This document shows positions 61,099 to 64,000 of a DNA stretch of 64,000 nucleotides, in pieces. The stretch lies in assembly GCA_965205725.1 (NCBI GenBank), contig OZ242189.1, positions 682,001 through 746,000 on the forward strand, given 5' to 3'. Source of the stretch: G965205725 sp965205725 (GTDB lineage: Bacteria > Pseudomonadota > Gammaproteobacteria > Pseudomonadales > Halieaceae). Both the position numbers and the translations under genes were made by a program. Below the pieces are notes generated by a model, which was not told the DNA's origin, searched no databases, and was given only the letters and a program-made list of their open reading frames with translations. The stretch's first letter is position 1. The number at the start of each line of letters is the position of its first letter.

Positions 61099-61455
61099 AT
61101 GCCCCGTATAAAACGTGGTGTGGTGGCTCACCGCCGCCACAAAAAAATTCTGAAACAGGCCAGGGGTTACTATGGTGCCCGTTCCCGTATTTTTCGGGTG
61201 GCAAAGCAAGCCGTCACCAAGGCTGGACAATATGCCTACCGTGACCGCCGCCAGCGTAAGCGTCAGTTTCGCGGGCTGTGGATCATACGCATCAATGCCC
61301 AGTCCCGAGCCAATGGCCTGAGCTATAGCCGTTTGATCAACGGTTTGAAGAAGGCCGGTATTACTTTGGACCGCCGGGTATTGGCGGACCTGGCAGTGCA
61401 TGACAAATTGGCTTTTGCAGCGATCGTGGAGCAAGCGAAGGCCGCATTGGCCTAA
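61099..61455 (+). CDS. rplT: RplT, ribosomal protein L20
   Basis: 118 residues: MPRIKRGVVAHRRHKKILKQ and GYYGARSRIFRVAKQAV in the long N-terminal helix, RRQRKRQFRGLWIIRINAQS in the globular part. In E. coli L20 represses rpmI-rplT translation by binding the infC-rpmI region; whether this is kept cannot be seen here. Confidence 0.98.
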   Translation: MPRIKRGVVAHRRHKKILKQARGYYGARSRIFRVAKQAVTKAGQYAYRDRRQRKRQFRGLWIIRINAQSRANGLSYSRLINGLKKAGITLDRRVLADLAVHDKLAFAAIVEQAKAALA

Positions 61456-61512
61456 GCCCACCCCCACTGCTTCGGTTGTATTTAACCGGGCGGTTCGCTG
61501 GCACACGTATTT

Positions 61513-61550
61513 GAAAGGGAAAGGGCTTTGCTCTTTCCCTTTCTGTGTTT
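61513..61550 (+). terminator. strong hairpin between rplT and pheS (terminator or attenuator)
   Basis: Perfect 11-bp stem GAAAGGGAAAG/CTTTCCCTTTC with a 9-base loop, followed by TGTGTTTT. It lies 18 bp before the pheS ribosome site. Could end the rplT message or attenuate pheST. Confidence 0.8.
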
Positions 61551-61568
61551 TAGAGGAATGAAAAATTG

Positions 61569-62594
61569 ATGGAAAACCTCGATAGCCTGAAGCAACAAGG
61601 TATTGACGCCGTAAGCGCTGCGACAGATAGTAAAGCGCTTGAAGACCTGCGTGTTGAATATCTCGGCAAGAAGGGCCACATTACGAGCCTGCTGAAAACC
61701 CTGGGTAAACTCAATGAAGCAGACCGACCCAGGGCAGGCGCAGCGGTTAATGTTGTGAAGCAGGAGTTGCAGAAGCTTATTTCAGCGCGTAAAAATGAGC
61801 TGGAATCTGCTGCTATCACAGACAGGCTGGCCGCCGAAAAAATTGATGTCTCACTGCCTGGGCGTGGACAGACGGGCGGAGGCATCCATCCCATAACGCA
61901 TACTATCGAGCGGATGGAAGATTTCTTCGGTAGCGTTGGCTTTGATGTTGTCGAAGGACCAGAGATAGAAGATGACTATCATAACTTCGAAGCCCTGAAT
62001 ATCCCCTCGCACCATCCTGCGCGTGCGATGCACGATACATTCTATATAAACGACGCGACTGTTCTGCGCACTCATACCTCGCCTGTGCAAGTGCGAGTGA
62101 TGGAAACGAGCACCCCCCCCATCAAAATTATTTGCCCTGGTCGCGTGTATCGCTGCGACTCTGATTTAACGCATACGCCTATGTTTACTCAGGTAGAGGG
62201 TTTGCTAATTGATGAGCAAAGCAGCTTTGCTGACCTCAAGGGTATTATCGAACAATTCCTGCATGCCTTTTTTGAAAATGATGCTCTGAGCGTGCGTTTT
62301 CGCCCCAGCTATTTTCCCTTTACCGAGCCTTCGGCTGAGGTCGATATTCAATGTGTGATGTGTGAGGGAGAAGGCTGCCGTGTTTGTAGCCACACCGGCT
62401 GGCTCGAAGTCATGGGTTGTGGAATGGTGCACCCGCGAGTGCTGGAGATGTCAAATATTGATCCCGATCAGTACTCGGGTTTCGCCTTTGGGATGGGAGT
62501 AGAGCGGCTGTCTATGTTGCGCTATAGCGTCAGTGATTTGCGCATCTATTTTGAAAATGACCTGCGTTTTCTACAACAGTTTAATCAGGGGTAG
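61569..62594 (+). CDS. pheS: PheS, phenylalanyl-tRNA synthetase alpha
   Basis: 341 residues from ATG 61569; TTG 61566 is possible. N-terminal coiled coil, then the class II core with HPITHTIERMEDFFGSVGFD, HNFEALNIPSHHPARAMHDT, RTHTSPVQVR, RVYRCDSDLTHTPMF and a closing FAFGMGVERLSMLRY. A three-codon frame ATGAAAAATTGA overlaps the start as TGATG. pheT follows 2 bp after the stop. Confidence 0.98.
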   Translation: MENLDSLKQQGIDAVSAATDSKALEDLRVEYLGKKGHITSLLKTLGKLNEADRPRAGAAVNVVKQELQKLISARKNELESAAITDRLAAEKIDVSLPGRGQTGGGIHPITHTIERMEDFFGSVGFDVVEGPEIEDDYHNFEALNIPSHHPARAMHDTFYINDATVLRTHTSPVQVRVMETSTPPIKIICPGRVYRCDSDLTHTPMFTQVEGLLIDEQSSFADLKGIIEQFLHAFFENDALSVRFRPSYFPFTEPSAEVDIQCVMCEGEGCRVCSHTGWLEVMGCGMVHPRVLEMSNIDPDQYSGFAFGMGVERLSMLRYSVSDLRIYFENDLRFLQQFNQG

Positions 62595-62596
62595 GC

Positions 62597-64000
62597 ATGA
62601 AAATTTCGGAAAAATGGTTGCGGGAGTGGGTTGATCCCGCCATGACAACCAGGGAACTCGCGCACTTGATTACTATGGCGGGGCTGGAAGTTGAAGGTGT
62701 CGGGCCAGTTGCCGGCGAGTTTACCGGTGTCGCGGTCGCTGAGATTATCTCTGTTGAGCAACATCCGAATGCAGACAAGCTGCGTGTCTGTGTGGTGAAC
62801 ACCGGCAGTGAAACGGTTCAAATTGTGTGCGCTGCACCGAATGCGCAGGCCGGTCTTAAAACTCCCCTGGCGATGATTGGCGGAGTCCTGCCAGGCAAAT
62901 TTAAAATCAAGCAAGCCAAACTGCGGGGTATTGAGTCGCAAGGTATGTTATGCGCCGGCGCAGAATTACAGTTATCTGACGACGAAGACGGCCTGCTGGA
63001 GCTGGCTGCGGATGCACCCGTAGGAAAAGACCTGCGTGATTATCTCGACCTTGATGACCAGGTAATTGAAGTTGATCTGACGCCCGATAGAGCTGATTGC
63101 CTAGGACTTCGCGGCGTAGCGAGAGAAGTAGGTTTGCTCACGCAAACGGCAGTTAACGAACCGACTATCGACACTATTCCGGAAACGATTGCCGATACTT
63201 TTCCGGTTGCGATACAAAATCCGGAATCTTGCGCACGCTTTTGTGGTCGCGTCATCAAGGGTATTGATATAAATCGCCCAAGCCCTCTGTGGTTGCGGGA
63301 GCGGTTACGCCGGGCCGGATTGCGGCCTATTGATGCAGTGGTTGATATTACCAATTATGTTTTGCTGGAATTGGGCCAGCCGATGCATGCCTTTGATCAT
63401 GCGAAGCTACAGGGCGGTATTGTTGTACGCAGTGCTTTAGCGAACGAGAGCATTGATTTGCTCGATGGACAATCGGTTGAGTTGCAAGAAGGTACCTTGC
63501 TCATTACCGATGAGGGTGGGCCTGTCGCGATGGCTGGAATTATGGGCGGTGCCAGTACCGCAGTGAGCCATGAAACCACAGACATTATGTTTGAGGCAGC
63601 CTTCTTTAATCCGTTGGCTCTGGCCGGTCAAGCTCGTGCTTATGGCCTGCATACGGAGGCATCGCATCGTTTCGAACGCGGTGTCGATTATCAGTTGCAG
63701 CGAGTGGCAATGGAGCGGGCTACCCAGTTGGCTGTGGAAATTGTTGGGGGCGAAGCTGGCCCAATCACGGAGGTTATCGCTGAAGCTCACCTGCCAGTGG
63801 TGGCGCCAGTGATATTGCGACGCGCACGAATCAAGCGACTATTAGGTTTCCAACTGGATGACGCGGAAGTAGAGCGTATTCTCGCCGGGCTGGGCCTGGG
63901 AGTTGTCGGTAATGATACTGGGTGGACTGTTACTGTGCCCAGTTGGCGCTTCGATATCAGCATTGAAGCAGATTTACTGGAGGAGCTGGCGCGAGTCTAT
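62597..64000 (+). CDS. pheT: PheT, phenylalanyl-tRNA synthetase beta (3' end missing)
   Basis: 468 codons visible from ATG 62597, open to the window edge. MKISEKWLREWVDPAMTTRE, the tRNA-binding OB domain with VEQHPNADKLRVCVVNTG and GIESQGMLCAGAEL, the B3/B4 editing part (RPIDAVVDITNYVLLELGQP) and the B5 start are visible. Overall about 790 residues are expected, so roughly 60% of the gene is present. Confidence 0.97.
   Translation, partial: MKISEKWLREWVDPAMTTRELAHLITMAGLEVEGVGPVAGEFTGVAVAEIISVEQHPNADKLRVCVVNTGSETVQIVCAAPNAQAGLKTPLAMIGGVLPGKFKIKQAKLRGIESQGMLCAGAELQLSDDEDGLLELAADAPVGKDLRDYLDLDDQVIEVDLTPDRADCLGLRGVAREVGLLTQTAVNEPTIDTIPETIADTFPVAIQNPESCARFCGRVIKGIDINRPSPLWLRERLRRAGLRPIDAVVDITNYVLLELGQPMHAFDHAKLQGGIVVRSALANESIDLLDGQSVELQEGTLLITDEGGPVAMAGIMGGASTAVSHETTDIMFEAAFFNPLALAGQARAYGLHTEASHRFERGVDYQLQRVAMERATQLAVEIVGGEAGPITEVIAEAHLPVVAPVILRRARIKRLLGFQLDDAEVERILAGLGLGVVGNDTGWTVTVPSWRFDISIEADLLEELARVY

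Overview
The window looks like chromosomal DNA of a gammaproteobacterium close to the Pseudomonas/Cellvibrio lineages. Three long runs keep the Pseudomonas order: the block running ubiG-mupP-yciK on one strand and gyrA-serC-pheA-tyrA-aroA-cmk-rpsA-ihfB on the other; the pair of divergent operons yciB-yciI-SH3-ppi-pdxJ and rnm-yciO-scpA-scpB-rluB; and thrS-infC-rpmI-rplT-pheS-pheT. Both edges cut genes (paaE on the left, pheT on the right). The TonB receptor, the sulfatase and the SSS symporter would suit an aquatic scavenger, but that is inference.

Layout. 1-1.9 kb: end of a phenylacetate operon (paaE, paaX). 2.1-3.1 kb: a tRNA island with a tRNA-Leu(CAA) interrupted by a 281-nt group I intron, a 5' half of a second tRNA-Leu and two copies of a small non-autonomous transposable element. 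3.3-9.2 kb: queA-tgt and small metabolic genes, many overlapping. 9.2-16.5 kb: pdxJ to rluB, with a third element copy inside the 3' end of rluB. 16.5-31.6 kb: housekeeping block. 31.7-35.9 kb: three O-antigen/surface-sugar genes (WbpV-, WbpL- and WbpM-like) where Pseudomonas carries a full O-antigen cluster, with a fourth element copy. 35.9-43.1 kb: DHH protein, tRNA-Asn, uvrB and a DUF481 gene split by an intact IS630-type element. 43.1-45.1 kb: a probable UGSC-type selenoprotein (in-frame UGA) with a thioredoxin-like partner. 45.1-47.5 kb: transposase relics, tRNA-Val and a sulfatase. 47.5-58 kb: a likely D-amino-acid scavenging cluster (gap-like gene, PLP deaminase, N-acyl-D-amino-acid deacylase, RidA, SSS symporter, RpiR regulator, TonB receptor). 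58.3-64 kb: the translation operon thrS to pheT.

How it fits together. Most genes are translation, cell-wall and amino-acid housekeeping. The unusual content is the group I intron in tRNA-Leu(CAA), the UGA-containing selenoprotein pair, and a family of palindromic MITEs with 5-bp target duplications that hit the rluB 3' end, a tRNA leader, the wbpM promoter region and the gap before a TonB receptor. Two insertions (MITE in rluB, IS630 in DUF481) can be undone exactly on paper from the target duplications.
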